Shown here: positions 53,571-61,704 of the stretch, piece after piece
Layout: every line of letters begins with the position of its first letter
Position numbering within the stretch: position 1 is the stretch's first letter
NCBI RefSeq assembly: GCF_029338275.1
Contig: NZ_CP119789.1
Coordinates: 1,674,001 to 1,738,000, forward strand
Source: Haloarcula ordinaria
Lineage (GTDB): Archaea; Halobacteriota; Halobacteria; Halobacteriales; Haloarculaceae
Length of the DNA stretch: 64,000 nucleotides
Direction: 5' to 3'
Notes under the pieces: model-generated
The model's database searches: none
Seen by the model: only the letters and a program-made list of their open reading frames with translations
Told to the model about the DNA's origin: nothing
Program-made: the position numbers and the translations under genes

Positions 53571-55004
53571 ATGGCCCGACGCGACGGCACCGGTTCCACG
53601 CTCCGCCGCGTGCTCGCGACCCGGTTCTCCGTCGACACGCGAGCGCTGGCGGTCTTCCGCGTCGCGCTGGCGACGCTCCTGCTGGTCGACCTGGCGCGCC
53701 GGGCGACGGACCTCGTCGCCTTCTACACCGACCGTGGCGTGTTCCCGCGGGCCCTGCTCCCGGTGGTCGAACCGGGCTATCAGTACGTCTCGCTCCACGC
53801 GCTCTCCGGCGCAGCCTGGGTGCAGTGGATGCTGTTCGCGGTTGCCGCGCTGGCCGCGTTCTCCCTGCTCGTGGGCTACCGGACCCGCCTGGCCGTCGTC
53901 GTCTCGCTGGTCCTGCTGGTCTCGATACAGGCGCGCAACCCCGCGGTCCTCAACAGCGGCGACACGCTGTTCCGCCGGCTCCTGTTCTGGAGCCTGTTCC
54001 TCCCGCTGGGTGAGCGATGGGCCGTCGACGCGACCGGCGACGACTGGCGACCGTCGGTCGTCGGCCCGGCAACGGCGGGCCTCCTGCTGCAGGTCGTCGC
54101 TGTCTACGCGACCAACGCCGTGGTGAAGTTCCGGGCCGACGTCTGGCTCCGGGGCGACGCGGTCCGCTACGCCTTCGAACTCGACCACTTCACCGTCCTC
54201 CTGGGCGACGTGCTCGCCGGACAGTCGACGCTTCTGACCCTGGCTGACTGGGGGTGGGTGACGCTCCTCGTCGCGTCGCCCCTGCTCGTCGTCCTGACCG
54301 GCCATTGGCGGGCCGCACTCGCTACCGCGTTCGCGTCGGTGCACGTCGGGATGCTCCTGACGCTCTCGCTCGGTATCTTCCCCCTCGTGTCGATGACCGC
54401 GCTCCTGCCCTTCCTCCCGCCAGTCGTCTGGGACCGTCTCCAGCGACATGCACCGGCCGGGCTCGGTGAACTCGTCGCGTCGCTGCCCGACAGGCGGTCC
54501 ATCCGTCGGACGCCACAGCGCCTCCGGTCTGTCGGACGCGTATTCGCGGCCGTCTGTCTCGTCGCCCTCGTGGCCATCAACGCTATCGGACTCGGCGTCG
54601 TCTCGCCGCCGGCCGGAACCCCGGACGCCGTCGCCGACCGCTCGTGGGACATGTTCGCGCCGTCGCCGCCGCTCGGGACGTGGTGGTACGCTGCACCGGC
54701 GACCCTCGAGTCGGGCGAGCGCGTCGACGCGCTCAGCCGCGAGCCGGTCGCCCTCTCGAGGCCGCCCGACGTCGCGACCACGTATCCCAACGAGCGGTGG
54801 CGGAAGTTCCTCGACGACGCGCGGCGCGAACCGGCGCTCCAGCGGTCGCTGGTCGCACACCTCTGCTGGCGCTGGAACCGCGCCCACGACGACACGATGG
54901 TCGAAGTCCGATTGGTCCAGCTGCACGAACCGACCGACCTCGACGGACCAGAGCGGGTCGAACGGGAGCCGTTCGGGACGTACGCCTGTGCGGACGTCGC
55001 CTGA
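53571..55004 (+). CDS. HTTM domain membrane protein
   Basis: 477 residues from ATG 53571; a TATA-like GATTTATGC upstream puts transcription start close by, and ATG 53541 is an alternative. Horizontally transferred transmembrane domain (HTTM), related to vitamin K-dependent gamma-carboxylases: ALAVFRVALATLLLVDLARR, FYTDRGVFPRALLP, NPAVLNSGDTLFRRLLFWSL and YATNAVVKFRADVWLRGDAV. About nine helices and a soluble tail. Substrate is unknown; halocins or exported proteins are possible targets in other species. Confidence 0.85.
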   Translation: MARRDGTGSTLRRVLATRFSVDTRALAVFRVALATLLLVDLARRATDLVAFYTDRGVFPRALLPVVEPGYQYVSLHALSGAAWVQWMLFAVAALAAFSLLVGYRTRLAVVVSLVLLVSIQARNPAVLNSGDTLFRRLLFWSLFLPLGERWAVDATGDDWRPSVVGPATAGLLLQVVAVYATNAVVKFRADVWLRGDAVRYAFELDHFTVLLGDVLAGQSTLLTLADWGWVTLLVASPLLVVLTGHWRAALATAFASVHVGMLLTLSLGIFPLVSMTALLPFLPPVVWDRLQRHAPAGLGELVASLPDRRSIRRTPQRLRSVGRVFAAVCLVALVAINAIGLGVVSPPAGTPDAVADRSWDMFAPSPPLGTWWYAAPATLESGERVDALSREPVALSRPPDVATTYPNERWRKFLDDARREPALQRSLVAHLCWRWNRAHDDTMVEVRLVQLHEPTDLDGPERVEREPFGTYACADVA

Positions 55005-55045
55005 GGACCGCAACGAAGAAGGCCGTCTCTCGCCCCTGTCGGCGT

Positions 55046-55327
55046 ATGGCCAAGTGGTTACAGAGCGGACGCCGCCGGGATATGTGTATCCTGCTCGCCG
55101 GCGCCGAGGACGGGGAACTGACCGGCCAGCGCCTCAAGACCCGGTTGGAGGCCCGCTACGACACGCGAATCGACCCGAAGAGCTTCTACGGGGCGCTCGA
55201 CGCGATGGAGGACGCCGGCTTCGTCGAGCACCGCGTCGACGGCATCGCCGACAAATACTCGCTGACGGAGGCCGGCGAGCACCGGCTCCGCGAGCAGTTC
55301 GAGTGGATGCGCGAGACGCTGGCCTAG
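55046..55327 (+). CDS. PadR-like winged-helix transcriptional regulator
   Basis: 93 residues from ATG 55046. CILLAGAEDGELTGQRLKTR then DPKSFYGALDAMEDAGFVEH and KYSLTEAGEHRLREQF form the PadR winged helix; the C-terminal dimer helix is short. The ligand and target are unknown; it lies 40 bases behind the HTTM gene and may be co-transcribed. Confidence 0.85.
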   Translation: MAKWLQSGRRRDMCILLAGAEDGELTGQRLKTRLEARYDTRIDPKSFYGALDAMEDAGFVEHRVDGIADKYSLTEAGEHRLREQFEWMRETLA

Positions 55328-56301
55328 ACGACCCAGTCGCGGAACTCGACCCGATAGTCGCCGCCTTCCAGACCCACGTACCAGGCGTCGTCTAGCGGCG
55401 CCGGCAGCGGTTGTTCCTCCTCCAACGTCTCACGGAGCGACGCGACTGTCTCCGAGAGCGGCTCGCACTCCTCGTACTGGTCGGCCGCGGCCGTCCGGAG
55501 AATCTCTCGTTCGTCGGCGTCGAACTGGGACCGCTCGACGAGGTGGGTCTCCGCGATGGCCGCCCGGAACCCCTCGCTGTCGGTCGCCACCTCGGACGGC
55601 GTGACGGCGAACCTGTACTGGGTTCTGGTGGTTCGCTCTCCGGCCTCGACTCGCCAGTCCCGGTCCTGCCAGTGGACCCAGAGCTGGTCCGACACCGCCG
55701 CGAACCGCGAGCGGTCGAGGCCGTCGGGGTACGGGACCGGCCGCTTGCGAGCCGAAAGCCCTTGGGGGAGGTCATCGCCCCGGTGGTCCCACTCCGACTC
55801 GTAGACGGTGTAGCGGAGCGCCGCCCGGTCCACGGCTGGCAGGTCCTCGAACGGGACTACCGTCGCGCCGGCCGGTGCCGCCTTCCCCACCCGCATCTCG
55901 ACGTTCAACACGAGCCCCGGAACCTCGGACTGACCGGTCTGCTCGACGGCGAGGCGGTAGAAGCGCCCGTCGACGTCGGCGTAAGAGCCGTCCTCTAGCG
56001 GCGGTGTGTCGCTGTAGTGTGTCCCCTCGGCCGTCCCGTTGTCAACGGCGCTTCTGACCAGCGACCTACCCCGCTCGCTCAGTCGAACCGGGAGCGCATC
56101 GGCGGGGTCGAACGGGTCGGCCGTCACCGTGAGCCCGGCGCCGCACGCCGTCGATGTCGAGGTCTGGTCCCGGGTGGTCGTCACCGAGGGAGACTCGACC
56201 GGTGGTCGCTCGGTCTGGGGGTCGGTGTTGCTGTCACTGGGACCGCTACAGCCTGCGAGCAGCGCCGCGATACCTGCGAGGACCGCTCGTCGAGCGGGCA
56301 T
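55324..56301 (-). CDS. hypothetical lipoprotein
   Basis: 325 residues with lipobox LLAGC after RRAVLAGIAA, giving a lipid anchor and possibly Tat export. A Thr/Ser-rich linker (residues 22-52) precedes the exported domain, with motifs RLAVEQTGQSEVPGLVLNVE and DRSRFAAVSDQLWVHWQDRD. No family is recognised. Its stop overlaps the convergent PadR gene by four bases. Confidence 0.75.
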   Translation of the reverse strand: MPARRAVLAGIAALLAGCSGPSDSNTDPQTERPPVESPSVTTTRDQTSTSTACGAGLTVTADPFDPADALPVRLSERGRSLVRSAVDNGTAEGTHYSDTPPLEDGSYADVDGRFYRLAVEQTGQSEVPGLVLNVEMRVGKAAPAGATVVPFEDLPAVDRAALRYTVYESEWDHRGDDLPQGLSARKRPVPYPDGLDRSRFAAVSDQLWVHWQDRDWRVEAGERTTRTQYRFAVTPSEVATDSEGFRAAIAETHLVERSQFDADEREILRTAAADQYEECEPLSETVASLRETLEEEQPLPAPLDDAWYVGLEGGDYRVEFRDWVV

Positions 56302-56362
56302 ACGACAGTCTACACACGGACTCGAAAATAACCCACTGGACGCTCAAAACGCGACTGACCGG

Positions 56363-57505
56363 CTAGTCGAGCAGCTGGTCGGCGATGGTGTTCCGGAGAA
56401 CCTCGCTGGTCCCCTCGTATATCTCGTTGAGTTTGGCGTCCCGGTAGAACCGCTCGGCGGGGAAGTCCTTCGTGTAGCCGTAGCCGCCGTGAATCTGGAT
56501 GCCCTCGTTGGCCACCTCGCGCGACACCTCGGAGGCGTATAGTTTGGCTTGCGCGGCCTCCTTGACGAACCGCTCGCCGCGCATCTTCTTGTCCGCCGCG
56601 CGGTGCATCAGCATCCGGGCGGCTTCGGTCTTCGTGTCCATGTCGGCGAGTTTGTGCTGGATGGCCTGGAACTCGGAGATGGGCCGGTCGAACTGCTCGC
56701 GTTGTTGTGCGTACTCGAGAGCCGCGTCCAGAGCAGCCTGTGCGATACCGACGCCACGGGCGGCGATAGTGATGCGACCGCCGTTGAGGGTCTTCAGCGC
56801 GTGGACGAATCCCCGCCCTTCCTCGCCGAGTCGGCGCGACTCGGGGATTCGCATGTCGTCGAAGCGAAGTTCCGCCGTCGGACAGCCCTTGTCGCCGAGT
56901 TTGTGCTCGGTGCCCTCGACCACGAAGCCGTCGTCCTCCTCGGGGCGGACGACGAACGAGGAGATGCCCTTGTTGCCTGCGTCCGGGTCGGTCTTCGCGA
57001 AGAGGACGACCGTATCGGCGACCGAACCGTTCGAAATCCAGAGCTTCCCGCCGTTCACGACGTACTCGTCGCCGTCGCGCTCGGCCGTGGTCTCCATCGC
57101 CGGGACGTCGCTCCCCGCGCCGGCCTCCGAGAGCGCGAACGCCCCGATGTCCTCGCCCTCGGCGAGCGGGCGGAGATACGCCTCCTTCTGGGTCTCGTCG
57201 CCGAACTCGTAGATCATGTTGCAGGCAAGCGAGATGTGGGCGGCGACGACGGTCCCGAGGCCGCCGCTGCCACGCGATATCTCTTCTAAGGCCATGGCGT
57301 AACTGTGGTAGTCCAGGCCCGCGCCGCCGTACTCCTCGGGGATGGGCATCCCCATCAGGCCCAGGTCGGCCATCTCGCCGACAAGGCCCGCCGGGAACTC
57401 GTCGGCCGCGTCGATGTCGCTGGCCTGCGAGACCACCTCTTCGTCGACGAAGTCGGCGACCATCTCCCGTATCTGGCGCTGCTCCTGGGTCGGGCTGAAA
57501 TCCAT
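56363..57505 (-). CDS. acyl-CoA dehydrogenase
   Basis: 380 residues, full length. FALSEAGAGSD (FAD/acyl-CoA binding), KLWISNG, EFQAIQHKLADM and IQIHGGYGYTKDFPAERFYR, with the catalytic Glu in YEGTSEV. It introduces the alpha-beta double bond in beta-oxidation with electron transfer flavoprotein as acceptor. Chain length is not determinable. The palindrome GTTGGCCAAC (57537-57546) lies upstream of its promoter. Confidence 0.93.
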   Translation of the reverse strand: MDFSPTQEQRQIREMVADFVDEEVVSQASDIDAADEFPAGLVGEMADLGLMGMPIPEEYGGAGLDYHSYAMALEEISRGSGGLGTVVAAHISLACNMIYEFGDETQKEAYLRPLAEGEDIGAFALSEAGAGSDVPAMETTAERDGDEYVVNGGKLWISNGSVADTVVLFAKTDPDAGNKGISSFVVRPEEDDGFVVEGTEHKLGDKGCPTAELRFDDMRIPESRRLGEEGRGFVHALKTLNGGRITIAARGVGIAQAALDAALEYAQQREQFDRPISEFQAIQHKLADMDTKTEAARMLMHRAADKKMRGERFVKEAAQAKLYASEVSREVANEGIQIHGGYGYTKDFPAERFYRDAKLNEIYEGTSEVLRNTIADQLLD

Positions 57506-57596
57506 GCGCCTAGGTACCGGGTTGCATCTCTTTACTGTTGGCCAACGGCGTACCCGTTGTCGACGATTGAGACGGAATCGAACAGGTGTGGTCGCT

Positions 57597-58454
57597 TCAG
57601 TCGTACTCGTAGAACCCCGCCCTCGTCTTCTTGCCGAGGTCGCCGGCGGCCACCTTCCGCTTGAGGAGGTAGGCCGGTTGGTAGCGGTCCCCGAGCTCCT
57701 CGTGGAGCGTCTCGCTGGCGTCGAGTACGACGTCCAGGCCGATGTGGTCCGCGAGTTCGAGCGGCCCCATCGGGACGTTCGTCCCCAGGGTCATCCCGCG
57801 GTCGATGTCAGCCTTCGCCGCGACGCCCTCGTCGAGCGCGCGGATTCCCTCGTTGATCCAGGGCATGAGGATGCGGTTGACGACGAAGCCCGGCTTGTCG
57901 TCGGCCTCCCAGGTCTCTTTCCCCAGGTCGGCGGCGAAGTCGTGAGCCAGGCGAAGCGTGTCGCGCCCCGTCTTCTCGCCGACGACCACTTCGACGCCCT
58001 TCATTATCGGGACGGGATTCATGAAATGGAGGCCCAGGACGCGCTCCGGGTGGTCGGTGACGCTCGCGATGGTCGTCACCGAGAGCGTGCTGGTGTTCGT
58101 CGTGAGCACCGTCTCGGGCGAACAGCGCTCCGAGAGGTCCTCGAAGACGGACTGCTTGATCTCCATGTCTTCGGTGACTGCCTCGACGACGAGGTCCGCG
58201 TCCGCCATGTCGGCGAGGTCGGTCGTCCCCTCGATTCGCTCGCGGGCCGCCGACGCTTCGCCCTCGGAGACGGCCTCGCGAGCGACCAGTCGCTCGAGGC
58301 TCTCCCCGATGTGGTCGAACCCCTTCGAGACCAGCTGCTGGTTCATATCGCGCATGACGACGTCGTAGCCGGCCGTCGCCGCGACCTGTGCGATGCCGCT
58401 CCCCATGGTTCCCGCGCCGACGACGCCGACGGTGTCTACCTGTGCCAGTTCCAT
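57597..58454 (-). CDS. 3-hydroxyacyl-CoA dehydrogenase
   Basis: 285 residues from ATG 58454. NAD-binding GVVGAGTMGSGIAQVAATAG, the catalytic region LHFMNPVPIMKGVEVV and DKPGFVVNRILMPWINE match the 3-hydroxybutyryl-CoA dehydrogenase family. It oxidises 3-hydroxyacyl-CoA with NAD+. A 17-base palindrome directly abuts the ATG. It forms a beta-oxidation pair with the acyl-CoA dehydrogenase, though a 91-base gap separates them. Confidence 0.93.
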   Translation of the reverse strand: MELAQVDTVGVVGAGTMGSGIAQVAATAGYDVVMRDMNQQLVSKGFDHIGESLERLVAREAVSEGEASAARERIEGTTDLADMADADLVVEAVTEDMEIKQSVFEDLSERCSPETVLTTNTSTLSVTTIASVTDHPERVLGLHFMNPVPIMKGVEVVVGEKTGRDTLRLAHDFAADLGKETWEADDKPGFVVNRILMPWINEGIRALDEGVAAKADIDRGMTLGTNVPMGPLELADHIGLDVVLDASETLHEELGDRYQPAYLLKRKVAAGDLGKKTRAGFYEYD

Positions 58455-58471
58455 GTGCGAACGGTTCGCAC
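58455..58471 (-). promoter_or_regulatory. perfect palindrome, probable operator of the 3-hydroxyacyl-CoA dehydrogenase gene
   Basis: GTGCGAAC-G-GTTCGCAC spans exactly -17 to -1 relative to the start codon. A TATA-like CTTACACG lies just upstream at about 58475-58484, so the palindrome covers the transcription start of a leaderless mRNA. A protein bound there would block initiation. Confidence 0.65.
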
Positions 58472-58615
58472 GGCATTCGTGTAAGTCTGCCGACGTGCGT
58501 GCCCTCCCGGACAACTGGGGCCGTCAGATGGGCGACCACGGGACGATAAGAGCCGGTCACTCGGTGAACTACCTCCCGCCGAAAGCTTAACTCGGCTTGT
58601 AGTAAATGTCAGAGA

Positions 58616-58630
58616 AAAGATACTTATGGC
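58616..58630 (+). promoter_or_regulatory. TATA box of the FBPase gene
   Basis: AAAGATACTTATGG gives a transcription start near 58650 and a leader of about 85 bases before ATG 58735. The 280-base gap between the dehydrogenase and FBPase genes otherwise holds only the dehydrogenase operator and promoter. Confidence 0.45.
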
Positions 58631-58734
58631 CGACGTGAGTACTAGTGTTCGATGACGGACCTCGGACGACCCTCGACTGCCTCGCTGCCAGTCGGCTTCT
58701 CGGCGTCCGAGCGCGTGCGACCCCTTCCAGACCA

Positions 58735-59610
58735 ATGAGCAAGTCACTCGATACCCCCACCAGTGCGACCGACCGAACGATAGAGACGATTCTCGACACG
58801 GTTTCCTCGACGACGGCCGACGTCCGCTCGGCTATCGCTGGCCACCGCGAAGTGGCCGGGACGACGAACCCGAGCGGTGACACGCAGCTCGCCGCCGACC
58901 TCAGGGCCGACGAGCTGTTCGAGCGTCGCATGCTCGACATCGACGGCGTCGCGACCTACGCGAGCGAGGAGCGCGACACGCTTTCGACGGCCGACGGCCG
59001 CCTCCACGTCGCGATGGACCCGCTCGATGGCTCGTCGAACCTGGTCCCGAACAGCGGCATGGGTACCATCTTCGGCGTCTACAGCGAGCGCCCACCGACT
59101 GCCGGCCGGAACCTGCTTGCCGCCGGCTTCGTCATCTACGGTCCGGTGACGTCGATGGTGGTCGCTCGCGACGGCCGGGTCCGGGAGTACCTCGTCGAGA
59201 ACGGCGAACAGCGGCTCGTCGACGACGACGTGACCCTCCCCGAGGACCCGACTGTGTTCGGCTTCGGCGGCGGCGAGGACTCCTGGACGGACCCATTCAG
59301 GAGCTACGCCGACGAGATTCGCGAAGAGCTCAAGCTCCGCTACGGTGGGGCGATGATCGCCGACATCAGCCAGGTGCTCTCCTACGGCGGCGTCTTCGCG
59401 TACCCGGCACTGCAGTCCCGACCGGAAGGCAAGCTCCGCCTCCAGTTCGAGGGCCAGCCGATGGCCTACATCGTCGAGTCGGCCGGCGGGCGCTCGAGTG
59501 ACGGCACCCAGTCGCTGCTCGAACCGACGCCGTCCGACCTCCACGACCGCACGCCGCTCCACATCGGGAACGCGGCGCTCATCGACCGCCTCGAGTCCTC
59601 GCTTCAGTAA
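58735..59610 (+). CDS. fbp: class I fructose-1,6-bisphosphatase
   Basis: 291 residues from ATG 58735. The metal-binding motif DPLDGSSNL and the earlier TNPSGDTQLAADLRAD, with GGRSSDGTQSLLEPTPSDLH near the end, are typical of FBPase I. It removes phosphate from fructose-1,6-bisphosphate in gluconeogenesis. The frame upstream of 58735 is out of family. Convergent with 59604, overlapping by 7 bases. Confidence 0.93.
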   Translation: MSKSLDTPTSATDRTIETILDTVSSTTADVRSAIAGHREVAGTTNPSGDTQLAADLRADELFERRMLDIDGVATYASEERDTLSTADGRLHVAMDPLDGSSNLVPNSGMGTIFGVYSERPPTAGRNLLAAGFVIYGPVTSMVVARDGRVREYLVENGEQRLVDDDVTLPEDPTVFGFGGGEDSWTDPFRSYADEIREELKLRYGGAMIADISQVLSYGGVFAYPALQSRPEGKLRLQFEGQPMAYIVESAGGRSSDGTQSLLEPTPSDLHDRTPLHIGNAALIDRLESSLQ

Positions 59611-61592
59611 CCCAGGTATATCGCGAGCGCTTTCAGCACGCCGTAGACGACGACCACCAGTCCCACGACTGCCGAGAGTACCGTCCCGACGAGGCCGCTC
59701 GGCCACAGCGAAAGTGGGTTGGGGAGACCGAGCGCGGGCAGGGAGACTGCTGGCAGCGACAGTCCGCCGCCGCTTCCACTGACGGTGGCGACGTCCTGGC
59801 CCGCGACGCTGAGCGTCCCGCCCTCCGGGACCGAGCGCGCGAACTCGGTGCTTCGGGTCGCCCCGGCGGGGACCGTCACCGTCCGGCTGGTGAGGAGACT
59901 CCCGTTCAGGACCACGGCGACACGGTAGTCGCCCGTCGCGGTGCCGCGGTTCGCCAGGTCGACGGTCACGACCGCCTGGTCGCCGGCGGTCGGTTCCTCG
60001 GGCGAGACGGTGACGTTCGTGACGACGATGGCCGGTTCGCCGGCGTCGCTCTGTGTCTGCGTGGGCGTCGGTTCGGCGCCGCTCGTTCCAGTCGACTCCG
60101 GCTCATCGTCGGTCAACGCTGCCGTGGCCCCACTGCCGACGACGAACGTCGAGAGCCCGGGCGCGGACGCCTGGTAGACGATGCGCGACCCCGATTGGCT
60201 GACGACGGCCGTCTCCAGGGGGACCCACCCGCCTTCGTCGCGATAGAGCGTCACCGCGTCAGGGTCTGTCCCGGTACGGTTCAGCGCCGCCCGCGAGACG
60301 GCGAAGGTGAACGTGACGGCCTCGGCGGTGGCGTTCCCGTGCTCGACGTCGAACCGAGTGAGTCCGACGCCGCCGGTGGCCGTCGCGAACGATGGCGGCG
60401 TCCGGTCGTCGGCGCTGAGGTCGAGCCTGACCGTCTCGTTCGTCGTGAACGTCGCCCGGATGCGTTCCAGCGAGGCGTTCGAGCCGGCGACGAGCGAGCC
60501 GTTGGCCCGAGTGACTCGTTGCGTGGTCCCGCTGCCGGTCACGTTCGCGACCGCACGTCGGTCGCTCCGTCTCGTCACCTCGACGGTGCCGTCGATGCCT
60601 GTTCCCGTGACCAGAATCCGGTGTGTCTCGGCGGCCGTGTTCCCGAACTGGTCGGTCACTTCGACGGAGATCTCGTGGGTCCCCGGACTGGCAAAGGCCA
60701 CTGTAACCGACTCACTCGGAAGGATTGTGCCGCCGTCGATGTGCCACCGATAGGACTCGATGCTCTGGTCGTCGGTGGCGTTCGCGGTGACAGTCACCGG
60801 TTCGCCCACCGTCGCGTTCGTCGGTCCCTCGACGGTGACGGTCGGTGCGGAGTCGTCGTACCGGAACTTCCGCTGGTGGCCGATGTCGATGGCGTTGCCG
60901 TAGCGGTCGACGACCGAGAGCAGTATCATGGAGTACTCGCCCTCTTCAGAGAAGGTGTACCGGGTAGTGTAGGTCACCGTATCGCCCTCCTCTACGCTGA
61001 AGTTCGAGACGTAGAGCGTGTCTATCTGCGGGCCGCCGATGGAGAGCGTGAGGTTCTCCAACCGTTCGTCGACCGTAATCGCCAGCTCGACGGTCGAGCT
61101 GTTGACGCGCGTCCGCTCGAAGGACTCGTACCGCGGCGGCCGCGTGTCCATCCCCGTCACCGTCACCGTCCCGTCGGTGAGCGTGTTGCCCGCCTCGTCG
61201 GCGATACTCGCGCCGCTCCGTATCCCGACGGTGACGTTGTTCACGTTCAGGCGCTGGGCCAGGTGTAGCGAGACCTGCGCGCCCGTCCGGTTCGCGCCGG
61301 AGGCGTTGATCGACGTGACGGTGACGTTTTCGACCGTGCCCGCAGACAGCAGGAAGTCGTCCCTCGTGACACTTCCCGTGTCCAGCGTCCCGTTGTCGTA
61401 GACCGTGACGTCGATGGTCGTCGCGTTCCCCTTCGTGGCGGTCCCCCACTCCGGGGCCTCGGTGTCGGCGGCCGCGACGGGTCCGGTGAGCGCCGCGAGG
61501 GTGACTAGCACGCCCAGCACACAGAGCAGTCCCACGCGCCACTGACGAGTGTGCTGTTCGTGGCCGTCTCCCCGCGCCGCCCTCCGGTGCAT
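59604..61592 (-). CDS. large exported surface protein with PKD-like and PGF-pre-PGF domains
   Basis: 662 residues. Signal peptide near residues 15-42 (LLCVLGVLVTLAALTGPVAA). Ig/PKD-like repeats follow (PTNATVGEPVTVTANATDDQ). A PGF-pre-PGF-like domain is near residues 415-485 (VTLYRDEGGWVPLETAVVSQ, APGLSTFVVG), then a CARDB-like domain (VVTNVTVSPEEPTAGDQAVV) and a C-terminal helix. It is anchored in the membrane with the bulk outside. Many N-x-S/T sites suggest N-glycosylation. Ligand is unknown. Confidence 0.82.
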   Translation of the reverse strand: MHRRAARGDGHEQHTRQWRVGLLCVLGVLVTLAALTGPVAAADTEAPEWGTATKGNATTIDVTVYDNGTLDTGSVTRDDFLLSAGTVENVTVTSINASGANRTGAQVSLHLAQRLNVNNVTVGIRSGASIADEAGNTLTDGTVTVTGMDTRPPRYESFERTRVNSSTVELAITVDERLENLTLSIGGPQIDTLYVSNFSVEEGDTVTYTTRYTFSEEGEYSMILLSVVDRYGNAIDIGHQRKFRYDDSAPTVTVEGPTNATVGEPVTVTANATDDQSIESYRWHIDGGTILPSESVTVAFASPGTHEISVEVTDQFGNTAAETHRILVTGTGIDGTVEVTRRSDRRAVANVTGSGTTQRVTRANGSLVAGSNASLERIRATFTTNETVRLDLSADDRTPPSFATATGGVGLTRFDVEHGNATAEAVTFTFAVSRAALNRTGTDPDAVTLYRDEGGWVPLETAVVSQSGSRIVYQASAPGLSTFVVGSGATAALTDDEPESTGTSGAEPTPTQTQSDAGEPAIVVTNVTVSPEEPTAGDQAVVTVDLANRGTATGDYRVAVVLNGSLLTSRTVTVPAGATRSTEFARSVPEGGTLSVAGQDVATVSGSGGGLSLPAVSLPALGLPNPLSLWPSGLVGTVLSAVVGLVVVVYGVLKALAIYLGY

Positions 61593-61604
61593 TGGTACGC
61601 AGTT

Positions 61605-61632
61605 GCCGAGCGTCCGGTATCAATCGCTCGGC
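61605..61632. promoter_or_regulatory. inverted repeat in the divergent promoter
   Basis: GCCGAGCG (61605-61612) and CGCTCGGC (61625-61632) are perfect 8-base arms around a 12-base spacer that contains the TATA-like element (ATTGATACC on the minus strand) of the surface protein gene. It could be an operator or only a DNA hairpin. Confidence 0.45.
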
Positions 61633-61704
61633 GAGATTACCGTGGTTGATAATCGCGGTCCACGAGGGGCAACTACTGAATCCCCTCCGGTCGTGTGGGA
61701 TGGT

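Noticed and set aside
58621..58641. TACT...GAGTA before FBPase as a TrmB site
   Set aside because: The haloarchaeal TrmB motif as I recall it has a 7-8 base spacer; here the spacer is 12 bases, so the match is not supported.
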